6,617 bases of DNA from Bacteroidota bacterium (GTDB taxonomy: Bacteria > Bacteroidota > Bacteroidia > Flavobacteriales > Flavobacteriaceae). A program made the position numbers and the translations under genes. This document shows positions 1-6,617 of this stretch, piece after piece. The notes beneath the pieces were generated by a model. The model ran no database searches. It worked only from the letters and a program-made list of their open reading frames with translations, and was not told where the DNA came from. The DNA lies in contig JABHYI010000301.1 of assembly GCA_018656255.1 (NCBI GenBank), positions 1 to 6,617 of the forward strand. Direction: 5' to 3'. The first letter of the stretch is position 1. Each line of letters starts with the position of its first letter.

Positions 1-2530
1 CTACCTGTGGGTTTGCAGATGGATCTTCCAATTCAGCAAATTGAGATAGTGACTCACCCAGGCCAGACATGTTTATTTTCTTAGACTCATCTCCATCAAA
101 ACTCTCTTCTGATGAGTAATATCTATCGATACGCAACCAGTGCATATCACGACTCTTACGCATTTCTTGCTTTCCAACAACTGGAACATTGTTTTCTGCA
201 TGACATGCAATTACACAAGCTCCACAACCCGTACAGGCGTTTAAGTCTATGGATAAATTAAAATGATGCCCAACAGAGCGATCAAAAGATGTCCATAAAT
301 CTGCCTCTGGAGAGGTTACTGGAATTTCTTCGTGATCTCTAGAAACCTTTAATACAGGATTCCAAGCATACTCACCATCTCTATTTGCTTTGGTGGTATT
401 AAATATCTCTAATGTTGTCTCACGAATAATATCTCTACCCATCATCGTGTTGTGCAACTGTACACATGCAAATTCATGCATTCCAGATGCTTTCTCTAAA
501 GAAACACGTTGTACAGATGAGAAATCGTTATATAATGCATAGGCATTTACACCTGTTTGCATTTCTTGTTGAACAGCGGCTGTTTTTCCATACCCAAGTG
601 CTAAACCAACAGAACCTTTTGCTTGCCCTGGCTGAATTAAAACGGGTACGTTTTGAATCACAACACCATTCATAGTAACATTTACATAGCTACCATTTAA
701 ACCACCATTGGCTACATTTTCGTTAACTAGACCCATGCTAGCTGCATCTGCCTTTGAAACAGTTATGTAGTTATCCCAAGTGGCTCTTGTAATAGGATCT
801 GGCATTTCTTGTAACCAAGGGTTGTTAGCCTGTTGCCCATCACCTAAACTTGTTTTTGTATACAATGTAAGCTCTAAATCACCTTGCTTTAAACCAGCCT
901 CTAAACTTGCATTTGAGCTACTAGTATCAACAGATGTCTTTTCTGTAGAAAGTGATTCGTTTGAAACATTTGTAGCAGAGACAACAATACCTGCTTCTAA
1001 TGCCTTATTCCAGGAAGTTCCTGCCAACACTCCAGACCAAGTCTGTTTGATGTAATCGTTATATGCTGCATCGTTTGCTGTCCATACAAGCAAACAGTCT
1101 TGAAACTGTCTTGTATTAAACAAAGGACGAATCGTAGGTTGTGTTAAACTAAAAGAACCTTTTTTGATTTGTGCATCTCCCCAAGATTCTAGATAATGAG
1201 GGGTTGCAGCAACCATTTGTGCTAAAGATGCCGTAGCGTCTTTCTTCATTGAAAATGCCAAAGACATTTCTAATTTCTGATATCCTGCAGCAAATTGTTC
1301 ATTGTTTGGCAAAGAATACACAGGATCAACTCCTACTGTAATTAATCCTTTCACACTTCCGCTGATAACACCCTGCATAACACCGGCAACTTGAGATGCG
1401 CTACCTTGTCGTGTCATTTTTGGAGAAACAGCATCCATTACAACGCTATTTGCATTTGCTACAAGTGCCATTTTTTGTGCCGCAACACTTGGTAATCCTG
1501 TAACGATAACACCTTTATTTCCTGCTGCTGCTAACTCAGCTTTTGCGCTGGCAACTGCAGTTGCAATATTCTCTGGCAAACCAGAAGTGCTACCACCAGT
1601 TAATGCCTTTAAAATTTGTAATTGTTGTGATGGAGTTGCAGGCACACGAGTATCTGCATTTGCTCCTGTTAATGACATGTTAGCTTCAAACTGAACATGA
1701 CGAGACATTTTACCGTTGGTTGGCACATGTCCTTTTGTGTAACTAGCGTCATAGCCACCACCTTGCCAATCTCCAAGGAAGTCTGCCCCTACAGATACAA
1801 TCACTTCAGCCTTGCTAAAGTCATAATCTGCCATTGCTCTTGTTCCGTAAACAGCCTGAAATGCATCTAAAGCTTCAGAAGAGGAAACTGTATCATACAC
1901 TACATGACGTACGTTTGGAAATTTGCTAGTAAATTCTTTAATTAATTTTGAAGTAGAGGGACTCGCAAATGTCTGCGTTAATAAGACAACATCTTTGCCC
2001 TGCATCTGGTTTAGTTTTCCTGCAACAGCTACATCAAAATCAGTCCAAGAAACATCTTTACCAGCAAGTTGTGGTGCTTTTAATCTATTGTTATCATACA
2101 ATGACAACACAGAAGCATGTACTCTTGCATTTACACTACCACTGTTGTTTGCTAAGTCGTTTCGTTCTATTTTGATAGGACGGCCTTCACGAGTTTTAAC
2201 CAGTACGTTTGCAAAATCAAAACCATCTGCTATGGTACTTGCATAATAATTTGCTACACCTGGAACGATCTCATCTGGTGCAACAACGTAAGGAATTGAT
2301 TTAATTACGGGTCCTTCACAAGCTGCCAATGATGCTGCAGCAGTTGTAAAACCAACGTACTTTAAGAAATCACGACGCGTAGTTGATGAAGCTTCTAAAG
2401 TTTCTTTATCACCCAAAAACTCATCTGTTGGTATATCCGTAACAAATTCGTTTTGCTGTAATGCCTCAACAATAGTGCTGTTTTCATCTAGCTCCTCAAC
2501 ACTTTTCCAGTATTTCTTGTTTGATGCCAT
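1..2530 (-). CDS. actB: Alternative complex III subunit B, TAT-variant molybdopterin oxidoreductase-like/Fe-S protein (C-terminus off window)
   Basis: This is the large peripheral periplasmic subunit of alternative complex III, a menaquinol:cytochrome c (or oxidase) oxidoreductase. I read 843 codons from ATG at 2530 to the window edge without a stop, so the C terminus is missing. The N terminus carries the YWKS segment (residues 7-10) and a late twin-arginine signal, TTRRDFLK at 50-57, followed by a hydrophobic stretch ending in Cys71. Residues of about 75-680 resemble a molybdopterin-oxidoreductase fold. They contain only isolated cysteines (479 seen) and no N-terminal CxxCxxxC cluster motif, as expected for ActB, which in the family carries no Mo cofactor. 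From about residue 750 a ferredoxin-like part begins, with Cys766, 769, 772 and 776. Further cluster ligands would lie off the window. It follows actA by 104 bases with no terminator between them, so the two are probably co-transcribed. No Shine-Dalgarno is visible, which is usual in Bacteroidota. The family call is firm; the symbol follows ACIII nomenclature. Confidence 0.93.
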   Translation of the reverse strand, partial: MASNKKYWKSVEELDENSTIVEALQQNEFVTDIPTDEFLGDKETLEASSTTRRDFLKYVGFTTAAASLAACEGPVIKSIPYVVAPDEIVPGVANYYASTIADGFDFANVLVKTREGRPIKIERNDLANNSGSVNARVHASVLSLYDNNRLKAPQLAGKDVSWTDFDVAVAGKLNQMQGKDVVLLTQTFASPSTSKLIKEFTSKFPNVRHVVYDTVSSSEALDAFQAVYGTRAMADYDFSKAEVIVSVGADFLGDWQGGGYDASYTKGHVPTNGKMSRHVQFEANMSLTGANADTRVPATPSQQLQILKALTGGSTSGLPENIATAVASAKAELAAAGNKGVIVTGLPSVAAQKMALVANANSVVMDAVSPKMTRQGSASQVAGVMQGVISGSVKGLITVGVDPVYSLPNNEQFAAGYQKLEMSLAFSMKKDATASLAQMVAATPHYLESWGDAQIKKGSFSLTQPTIRPLFNTRQFQDCLLVWTANDAAYNDYIKQTWSGVLAGTSWNKALEAGIVVSATNVSNESLSTEKTSVDTSSSNASLEAGLKQGDLELTLYTKTSLGDGQQANNPWLQEMPDPITRATWDNYITVSKADAASMGLVNENVANGGLNGSYVNVTMNGVVIQNVPVLIQPGQAKGSVGLALGYGKTAAVQQEMQTGVNAYALYNDFSSVQRVSLEKASGMHEFACVQLHNTMMGRDIIRETTLEIFNTTKANRDGEYAWNPVLKVSRDHEEIPVTSPEADLWTSFDRSVGHHFNLSIDLNACTGCGACVIACHAENNVPVVGKQEMRKSRDMHWLRIDRYYSSEESFDGDESKKINMSGLGESLSQFAELEDPSANPQV
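203..235 (-). other. [4Fe-4S]-type cysteine motif in ActB
   Basis: These codons encode CTGCGACVIAC (Cys766, 769, 772, 776), a C-x2-C-x2-C-x3-C ferredoxin-type ligand set. It is followed by HAENNVPVVGK, which resembles the DmsB/PsrB-like iron-sulfur subunits fused to the C-terminal half of ActB. Family members carry several clusters in this part; only the first ligand set lies inside the window. The sequence supports cluster binding, but which nuclearity each cluster has cannot be read from it. Confidence 0.8.
2318..2383 (-). other. Internal Tat-type export signal with lipobox-like cysteine in ActB
   Basis: This segment encodes residues 50-71 of ActB. It has the twin arginines R52 and R53 in the context TTRRDFLK, then a mildly hydrophobic Ala/Thr/Gly-rich stretch, then LAAC at 68-71 followed by EGPV. 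The roughly 50 residues before the arginines are acidic and polar, much longer than an ordinary Tat n-region. That is the hallmark of the 'TAT-variant' molybdopterin oxidoreductase family. The LAAC sequence fits a lipobox, so after cleavage Cys71 could be lipidated and tether ActB to the membrane. Export by Tat is well supported by the motif; lipidation is inference. Confidence 0.7.
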
Positions 2531-2634
2531 ATTATATAATTTCGATGTGCGAACTACGTTTCTTGTTGAGAAATACTAAACTTCAATCTAGAATCGTTTT
2601 TCGTTTTTAAAATTTTTAATTTATTATTATTGAA

Positions 2635-3954
2635 TTAGTAGTGACACTTACCACATTCCAATCCACCCATTTGCGCAGCCGTTAACTGCTCTACGCCATA
2701 TTTCTTGGATAACTCTTCATGAATTTTGTTGTAGTAATCATTGCCCTGAACCTTGACATTTGTTTCACGGTGACAATCAATACACCAACCCATTGTTAAG
2801 GGCGAGTATTGGTACATAATCTCCATCTCTTCTACAGGACCGTGACATTTCTGACAATCTACACCAGCAACAGTAACGTGCTGTGAGTGATTGAAATAAG
2901 CAAAGTCTGGCAGGTTGTGAATACGAACCCATTTCACTGGTTCTGTCTCACCTGTATATTTTTGGTTCTCTTCATCCCAACCAACAGCTTTGTATAGTTT
3001 TTGAATTTCTTTGTTGTAATCAACTCCGTATTCTGCCAAACCTTCTGCCTGAACACCTTCTGCAACTTCACCAATACTCTTGTGACAGTTCATACAAACG
3101 TTTAATGAAGGAATACCAGAATGCTTACTCTTTCTTGCAGATGAGTGACAGTAGTTACAATCAATCTCGTTAGATCCAGCATGAATTCTATGCGAATAGT
3201 GAATTGGCTGAACAGGAGCATATCCTTGGTCTATCCCAACACTCATAAGGCCGCCATATATAAAATATGCGGATCCTAATAAAAATATAACAGCTGTCAC
3301 TAAAAGTAAAAACTGGTTTTCTATAAATGATTTCCAGATAGGCTTACTGTGCTCTCTAACTGGAAGAGCAACACCGTTGGCAACTGCAAATTTGTTTAGT
3401 GTTTTTGTTACCAAAAATAGTATGGTAACCAACAGCAAAAATACCAAGGTAAGTATCCCTAGTATGATGTTGTTTGAGACGCCGTTTCCAGAACCTGCAT
3501 CTGCGGCACCTGGCAAAGGAGCTGGAGGAACTGATACTTTTTTCTCTGTGTAGGTGTAAGCTACAATATCATCAATGTCTTTATCGCTAAGACCCGGAAA
3601 AACATTCATTGCAGATTTGTTGTACTCTTCAAAAATAGCATTGGCACGAGAATCACCAGAGGCAATTAGCGCAGCACTGTTTTTGATCCAACTGTACAAC
3701 CACTCTTTTTCATACTTATCTCCAACACCGTACAACGCAGGGCCGGTAGCCTTTTTGTACAGTTTGTGACAAGCGGCACAATTTGCCTTAAATAATTTTT
3801 CACCCAGGGCGGCATCACCACCATTGGCAGAAACTGCAGCAGCATCATCTGCGGGAGTAGCTTGAGCCAATACATTTGTAGATAACGATAACGCGAGGGC
3901 TAAGGTTACTACTGACAAAATTGAGGAAAGTCTTCTTAAATTCACCTTTTGCAT
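2635..3954 (-). CDS. actA: Alternative complex III subunit A: monoheme plus pentaheme cytochrome c
   Basis: This is the multiheme cytochrome c subunit that carries electrons out of alternative complex III. From ATG at 3954 it is 439 residues. A signal peptide lies at about 1-30 (KVNLRR, hydrophobic core, VLAQA). A class I monoheme domain follows, with CAACH at 59-63 and Met116 as a plausible distal ligand. After a Pro/Gly/Ala linker come two membrane helices at about 162-183 and 213-235. The C-terminal domain has five CxxCH sites starting at Cys266, 287, 367, 391 and 434, the last one two residues from the end (CGKCHY, then stop). Two helices with a short basic loop between them put both heme domains in the periplasm. 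The reading frame stays open upstream to a TTG at 3975, which would add seven residues. I prefer the ATG because it directly precedes a good signal-peptide n-region. The gene heads the act operon, with actB downstream. Six heme sites plus the ActB neighbour make the call firm. Confidence 0.93.
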   Translation of the reverse strand: MQKVNLRRLSSILSVVTLALALSLSTNVLAQATPADDAAAVSANGGDAALGEKLFKANCAACHKLYKKATGPALYGVGDKYEKEWLYSWIKNSAALIASGDSRANAIFEEYNKSAMNVFPGLSDKDIDDIVAYTYTEKKVSVPPAPLPGAADAGSGNGVSNNIILGILTLVFLLLVTILFLVTKTLNKFAVANGVALPVREHSKPIWKSFIENQFLLLVTAVIFLLGSAYFIYGGLMSVGIDQGYAPVQPIHYSHRIHAGSNEIDCNYCHSSARKSKHSGIPSLNVCMNCHKSIGEVAEGVQAEGLAEYGVDYNKEIQKLYKAVGWDEENQKYTGETEPVKWVRIHNLPDFAYFNHSQHVTVAGVDCQKCHGPVEEMEIMYQYSPLTMGWCIDCHRETNVKVQGNDYYNKIHEELSKKYGVEQLTAAQMGGLECGKCHY

Positions 3955-4046
3955 ACTAATGTTAATTTTCGTCAATAGTTTGGCACGTAATTGGTTAGTG
4001 ATTTATCTTAAATATCAAGCCATTTACCACACCATAAATAACTGTG

Positions 4047-4077
4047 CAAAAGTACTACATAAAGACGAAATTTGAAA
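4047..4077 (-). promoter_or_regulatory. Predicted Bacteroidota-type promoter for the act operon
   Basis: On the minus strand, TACTTTTG at 4054-4047 matches the Bacteroidota -7 consensus TAnnTTTG exactly. A TTTC at 4077-4074, 19 bases upstream, is one base off the TTTG-type -33 element. Transcription would start near 4040, leaving a leader of about 85 bases before the actA ATG at 3954. No Shine-Dalgarno is visible in the leader. The prediction rests on consensus and position alone. Confidence 0.45.
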
Positions 4078-4132
4078 TCTAATTATTTTGTATAATCTTA
4101 ATTTATAATTGTTCTAAATAATAAATTTAGTC

Positions 4133-4160
4133 TTCAACAAGAGAAACTCTTGTACATTTG
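4133..4160 (+). promoter_or_regulatory. Predicted Bacteroidota-type promoter for the SPOR-domain gene
   Basis: TACATTTG at 4153-4160 is an exact match to the -7 consensus TAnnTTTG. A weak TTC at 4133-4135 lies 17 bases upstream in the -33 position (consensus TTG). Transcription would start near 4166, only about a dozen bases before the ATG at 4179, so the leader would be very short and has no Shine-Dalgarno. The spacer is almost entirely filled by an inverted repeat (4137-4153). Confidence 0.5.
4137..4153. repeat. 17-bp inverted repeat in promoter spacer, candidate operator
   Basis: ACAAGAG and CTCTTGT form perfect 7-bp arms around the 3-base centre AAA. The element fills the spacer between the predicted -33 and -7 boxes of the SPOR-domain gene and overlaps the first T of the -7 box. 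A dimeric regulator bound here would be expected to block RNA polymerase. No regulator gene is adjacent. A 7-bp palindrome in AT-rich DNA can also occur by chance, so this is a candidate only. Confidence 0.4.
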
Positions 4161-4178
4161 CAGTAACAACTATATACT

Positions 4179-4565
4179 ATGAAAAATCGCAACACATTTA
4201 ACCTATTTATTATCAGTATTTTACTCGTTTTTTTAACACAATCTTCTGTAGCCCAACCGGGCACTGTTACCATAAATGCTGATGCTCAAATTAATGAACT
4301 ACTCACTATAAAAAAGAGTTTAGAAAGCGAAAACAAAATGGATGAAGGCTATACCATCCAGTTATTTTATGGGAACCTTGAGATGGCAAATACCACCTTA
4401 AAAAAATACAGAAGAACCTATGGAACATGGCCTGCTTCTATAGAGTATGAAACGCCAAACTACAAAGTATGGGCAGGAAATTTTGCCACAAGAATTCAGG
4501 CAGATAGAGCATTAATTGAAATTAAGAGAGGGTTTTCTGGCGCATTTATACTAGAAAAAAAATAA
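4179..4565 (+). CDS. Small exported SPOR-domain protein
   Basis: This 128-residue protein has an N-terminal signal peptide: MKNRN, then hydrophobic 8-20, with probable cleavage around SVA|QPG at residue 25. A short linker (about 27-55) contains a Lys/Glu-rich stretch that may be helical. A SPOR-like domain covers about 57-126: it opens with GYTIQLFYG, has a central YRRTYG, and shows the typical late motif YKVWAGNFATRIQADRAL followed by a short C-terminal strand. SPOR domains in other bacteria bind glycan strands of peptidoglycan lacking stem peptides, often at division sites. Binding here is inferred from the fold, not shown. There is no membrane anchor after cleavage, so the mature protein should be periplasmic and soluble. 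It is transcribed alone, divergent from the act operon and convergent with infB, so neighbours give little clue to its job. The start is clear, and the stop at 4565 lies 13 bases before the terminator palindrome. Confidence 0.88.
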   Translation: MKNRNTFNLFIISILLVFLTQSSVAQPGTVTINADAQINELLTIKKSLESENKMDEGYTIQLFYGNLEMANTTLKKYRRTYGTWPASIEYETPNYKVWAGNFATRIQADRALIEIKRGFSGAFILEKK

Positions 4566-4578
4566 AACACTCCTCAAC

Positions 4579-4618
4579 AAAAAAGCGCTAGATTCATGCA
4601 TGAATCTAGCGCTTTTTT
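4579..4618. terminator. Bidirectional intrinsic terminator between the SPOR gene and infB
   Basis: This is a perfect 40-bp palindrome centred between 4598 and 4599. It has GCGCTAGATTCA arms, a tight TGCA centre, an A-run at 4579-4584 and a T-run at 4613-4618. Read on either strand it gives a 12-bp stem with a GC-rich base followed by six U residues. It lies 13 bases after the SPOR-gene stop and 28 bases after the infB stop, so one element can terminate both convergent transcripts. Confidence 0.92.
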
Positions 4619-4646
4619 ATTACTCAAATTATAGTAGTGCTCTGTG

Positions 4647-6617
4647 TTATTTTAGTTTTTTCTTCACGGCTACTTCGTGGAAACTTTCTATAACATCACC
4701 TTCTTTAATATCATTGTAGTTTTTAACCTGCATACCACAATCATATCCTTTTGCAACTTCTTTAGCATCGTCTTTAAATCGTTTAAGACTGTCTAATTCT
4801 CCAGTGTATATAACAACACCCTCACGAATTAAACGTATGCCTGCGTTGCGAATAATTTTTCCAGTCAATACCATACAACCTGCAATGGTACCTACCTTAG
4901 AAATCTTAAAGGTTTCACGTATTTCTGCAGTACCTGTAATCTCCTCTTTCATCTCTGGAGACAACATTCCTTCCATTGCATCTTTAAGGTCATTAATTGC
5001 TGCGTATATGATACTGTAAGTACGGATATCAATCTCTTCTTTATCAGCAATCTGTCTAGCATTACCCATTGGCCTTACATTAAACCCAATAATAATAGCA
5101 TCTGATGCAGAGGCCAACAACACATCACTCTCCGTGATAGGCCCAACAGCTTTATGTATAATATTTACCTGTATCTCTTCGGTAGATAATTTCTGTAAAC
5201 TATCTGTCAATGCCTCTACAGATCCATCAACATCCCCTTTCAAGATAATGTTTAATTCTTTAAAGTCTCCAAGTGCGATACGACGTCCAATTTCATCAAG
5301 GGTAATGTGACGCTGTGTTCGAACAGATTGCTCACGCTGTAATTGAGTACGACGACCTGCAATATCTTTTGCTTCACGCTCGTCTTCAAATACATTAAAT
5401 TTATCTCCTGCTTGAGGCGCTCCTGTTAAACCTAAAATAGAAACTGGCGTTGAAGGCCCTGCCTGATTTACTTTCTTGCCTCTCTCATCATGCATGGCTT
5501 TAACTTTACCACTGTGCTGACCTGCCAATACGTAATCTCCAATTTTTAGGGTACCTCCTTGTACTAAAATTGTTGAAACATACCCTCGACCTTTGTCTAG
5601 GAATGCTTCTACAATGGTACCATTTGCGATTTTATCTGGATTGGCTTTTAGCTCTAAAAGTTCTGCCTCTAATAATACTTTTTCAAGTAATTCTGGCACA
5701 CCTTCTCCTGTTTTTGCTGAAATATCATGAGATTGTATCTTACCACCCCAATCTTCAACAAGAAGATTCATTTGTGCTAATTGTTCTTTAATTTTTTCTG
5801 GATTAGCATCTGGCTTATCTATTTTATTGATTGCAAAAACAATTGGAACTCCTGCCGCTTGGGCATGACTAATTGCTTCTTTTGTTTGTGGCATTATGGC
5901 ATCATCTGCCGCCACTACAATAATAGCTAAATCTGTTACCTGAGCACCCCTTGCACGCATGGCCGTAAAGGCCTCGTGACCTGGTGTATCAAGAAAAGCC
6001 ATTTTTTGACCATCCTGCAATTCTACACCATAAGCACCAATGTGTTGGGTGATACCCCCAGACTCTCCTGCAATTACATTCTCTTCACGAATGTAATCAA
6101 GCAACGATGTTTTACCATGATCAACATGGCCCATTACCGTTACAATGGGAGCTCTTACTTGCAAATCTTCTGGAGCATCTTCAACTTCCTGAATAGATTC
6201 TTCAATATCTGCGGTGATAAACTCTACTTCATACCCAAATTCTTCTGCAACAATAGAAATTGTTTCTGCATCCAAACGTTGGTTCATTGTTACCATCATC
6301 CCCAAAGACATACATGCAGATATAATTCCTGTAACAGGGGTATCCATCATGGTAGCTACTTCACTAGCGGTAACAAACTCGGTCACTTTTAAAACCTTGT
6401 TATCTATTGCTTGTTGTGCTAATTCATCTTCTGTTTTTTGACGATGAATATCACGTTTTTCTCTTCTATATTTAACACCTTTTCCTTTTGAAGATTTCCC
6501 TTTAAGTTTTTCTAAGGTTTCTCTTACTTGTTTTTGGATATCTTCCTCAGTAGGCTCAACTTTTGGAACATTGGCTCTTTGAACCGCTCTTCTTACTGGG
6601 CCTCTTTTTTCTCTTGC
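4647..6617 (-). CDS. infB: Translation initiation factor IF-2 (N-terminus off window)
   Basis: IF-2 is the GTPase that places fMet-tRNA on the 30S subunit and promotes 50S joining in the cytoplasm. The window holds 656 C-terminal residues; the frame is open to the right edge. The GTG at 6386 is an internal valine, not the start. In visible numbering, a basic charged N-terminal stretch (about 1-70, with KYRREKR) precedes an IF2_N-type domain (about 74-134). The G domain follows: G1 GHVDHGKT at 163-170, G2 GITQHIGAY from 188, G3 DTPGH at 210-214, G4 NKID at 264-267 and G5 SAK at 300-302. Domain II lies at about 332-422, domain III at about 450-520, and the fMet-tRNA-binding C2 domain at about 570-650, containing [13 protein letters not shown]. 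All GTPase motifs are intact. It ends in a lysine-rich tail (KKKLK), and the shared palindrome lies downstream. In Bacteroidota infB usually follows rimP and nusA, which would lie beyond the right edge. Confidence 0.98.
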   Translation of the reverse strand, partial: AREKRGPVRRAVQRANVPKVEPTEEDIQKQVRETLEKLKGKSSKGKGVKYRREKRDIHRQKTEDELAQQAIDNKVLKVTEFVTASEVATMMDTPVTGIISACMSLGMMVTMNQRLDAETISIVAEEFGYEVEFITADIEESIQEVEDAPEDLQVRAPIVTVMGHVDHGKTSLLDYIREENVIAGESGGITQHIGAYGVELQDGQKMAFLDTPGHEAFTAMRARGAQVTDLAIIVVAADDAIMPQTKEAISHAQAAGVPIVFAINKIDKPDANPEKIKEQLAQMNLLVEDWGGKIQSHDISAKTGEGVPELLEKVLLEAELLELKANPDKIANGTIVEAFLDKGRGYVSTILVQGGTLKIGDYVLAGQHSGKVKAMHDERGKKVNQAGPSTPVSILGLTGAPQAGDKFNVFEDEREAKDIAGRRTQLQREQSVRTQRHITLDEIGRRIALGDFKELNIILKGDVDGSVEALTDSLQKLSTEEIQVNIIHKAVGPITESDVLLASASDAIIIGFNVRPMGNARQIADKEEIDIRTYSIIYAAINDLKDAMEGMLSPEMKEEITGTAEIRETFKISKVGTIAGCMVLTGKIIRNAGIRLIREGVVIYTGELDSLKRFKDDAKEVAKGYDCGMQVKNYNDIKEGDVIESFHEVAVKKKLK

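Noticed and set aside
200..217. CVIACH in ActB as a heme c attachment site
   Set aside because: The spacing is CxxxCH, and the cysteines belong to a regular C-x2-C-x2-C-x3-C ferredoxin set, so an iron-sulfur cluster is far more likely.
2531..2634. Possible terminator or separate promoter between actA and actB
   Set aside because: The gap is AT-rich, with no GC-based hairpin followed by a T-run and no TAnnTTTG match on the minus strand, so co-transcription is the simpler reading.
3952..3975. TTG at 3975 as the start of ActA
   Set aside because: It is in frame but rare as a start. The ATG at 3954 gives a cleaner signal peptide with a basic n-region directly after Met. The seven extra residues add nothing recognisable.
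6384..6386. GTG at 6386 as the start of a short IF-2
   Set aside because: The frame continues open to the window edge with typical IF-2 sequence, and the GTG falls inside the IF2_N-type domain, so it is an internal valine codon.
5976..6392. Open frame of 138 codons on the plus strand opposite infB
   Set aside because: It lies wholly antisense to conserved IF-2 coding sequence, has Cys/His/Tyr-rich composition typical of a reverse-strand shadow, and has no promoter. The shorter plus-strand frames over actA, actB and infB fail for the same reason.
1..6617. An accessory or novel system such as defence, mobile element, CRISPR or secondary metabolism
   Set aside because: Every long open frame belongs to IF-2, alternative complex III or the SPOR protein. 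The gaps are short and explained by promoters and a terminator, and I see no tandem repeats, integrase, transposase or nuclease motifs.

Overview
The window looks like core chromosome of a Flavobacteriaceae-type Bacteroidota. The evidence is low G+C, start codons without Shine-Dalgarno sequences, two matches to the Bacteroidota -7 promoter element TAnnTTTG, and a gene set typical of flavobacteria. There are four protein genes, two of them cut by the window edges. I see no tRNA, rRNA, CRISPR array, insertion sequence, phage gene or defence gene.

Layout. Positions 1-2530 (minus strand) hold the first 843 codons of the large Tat-exported molybdopterin-oxidoreductase-like/iron-sulfur subunit of alternative complex III (ActB). 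It runs off the left edge. A 104-base AT-rich gap without a terminator separates it from 2635-3954 (minus), a membrane-anchored hexaheme cytochrome c (ActA with an extra N-terminal monoheme domain). Positions 3955-4178 are a divergent promoter region. Positions 4179-4565 (plus) encode a small exported SPOR-domain protein. A perfect 40-bp palindrome at 4579-4618 is a bidirectional terminator. Positions 4647-6617 (minus) hold the C-terminal 656 residues of translation initiation factor IF-2 (infB), whose N terminus lies beyond the right edge.

Function. actA and actB are the first two genes of an alternative complex III operon. This complex oxidises menaquinol and passes electrons through c-type hemes to a terminal oxidase. 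The remaining subunits (the NrfD-like quinol-binding subunit and others) would be expected past position 1. IF-2 serves ribosomal initiation and is functionally unrelated. The SPOR protein probably sits in the periplasm and may bind peptidoglycan, but its role is unknown.

No previously undescribed system is evident. The points most worth a second look are a 17-bp inverted repeat inside the predicted SPOR-gene promoter, the ActB export signal with a lipobox-like cysteine more than 50 residues into the protein, and the N-terminal heme domain of ActA.
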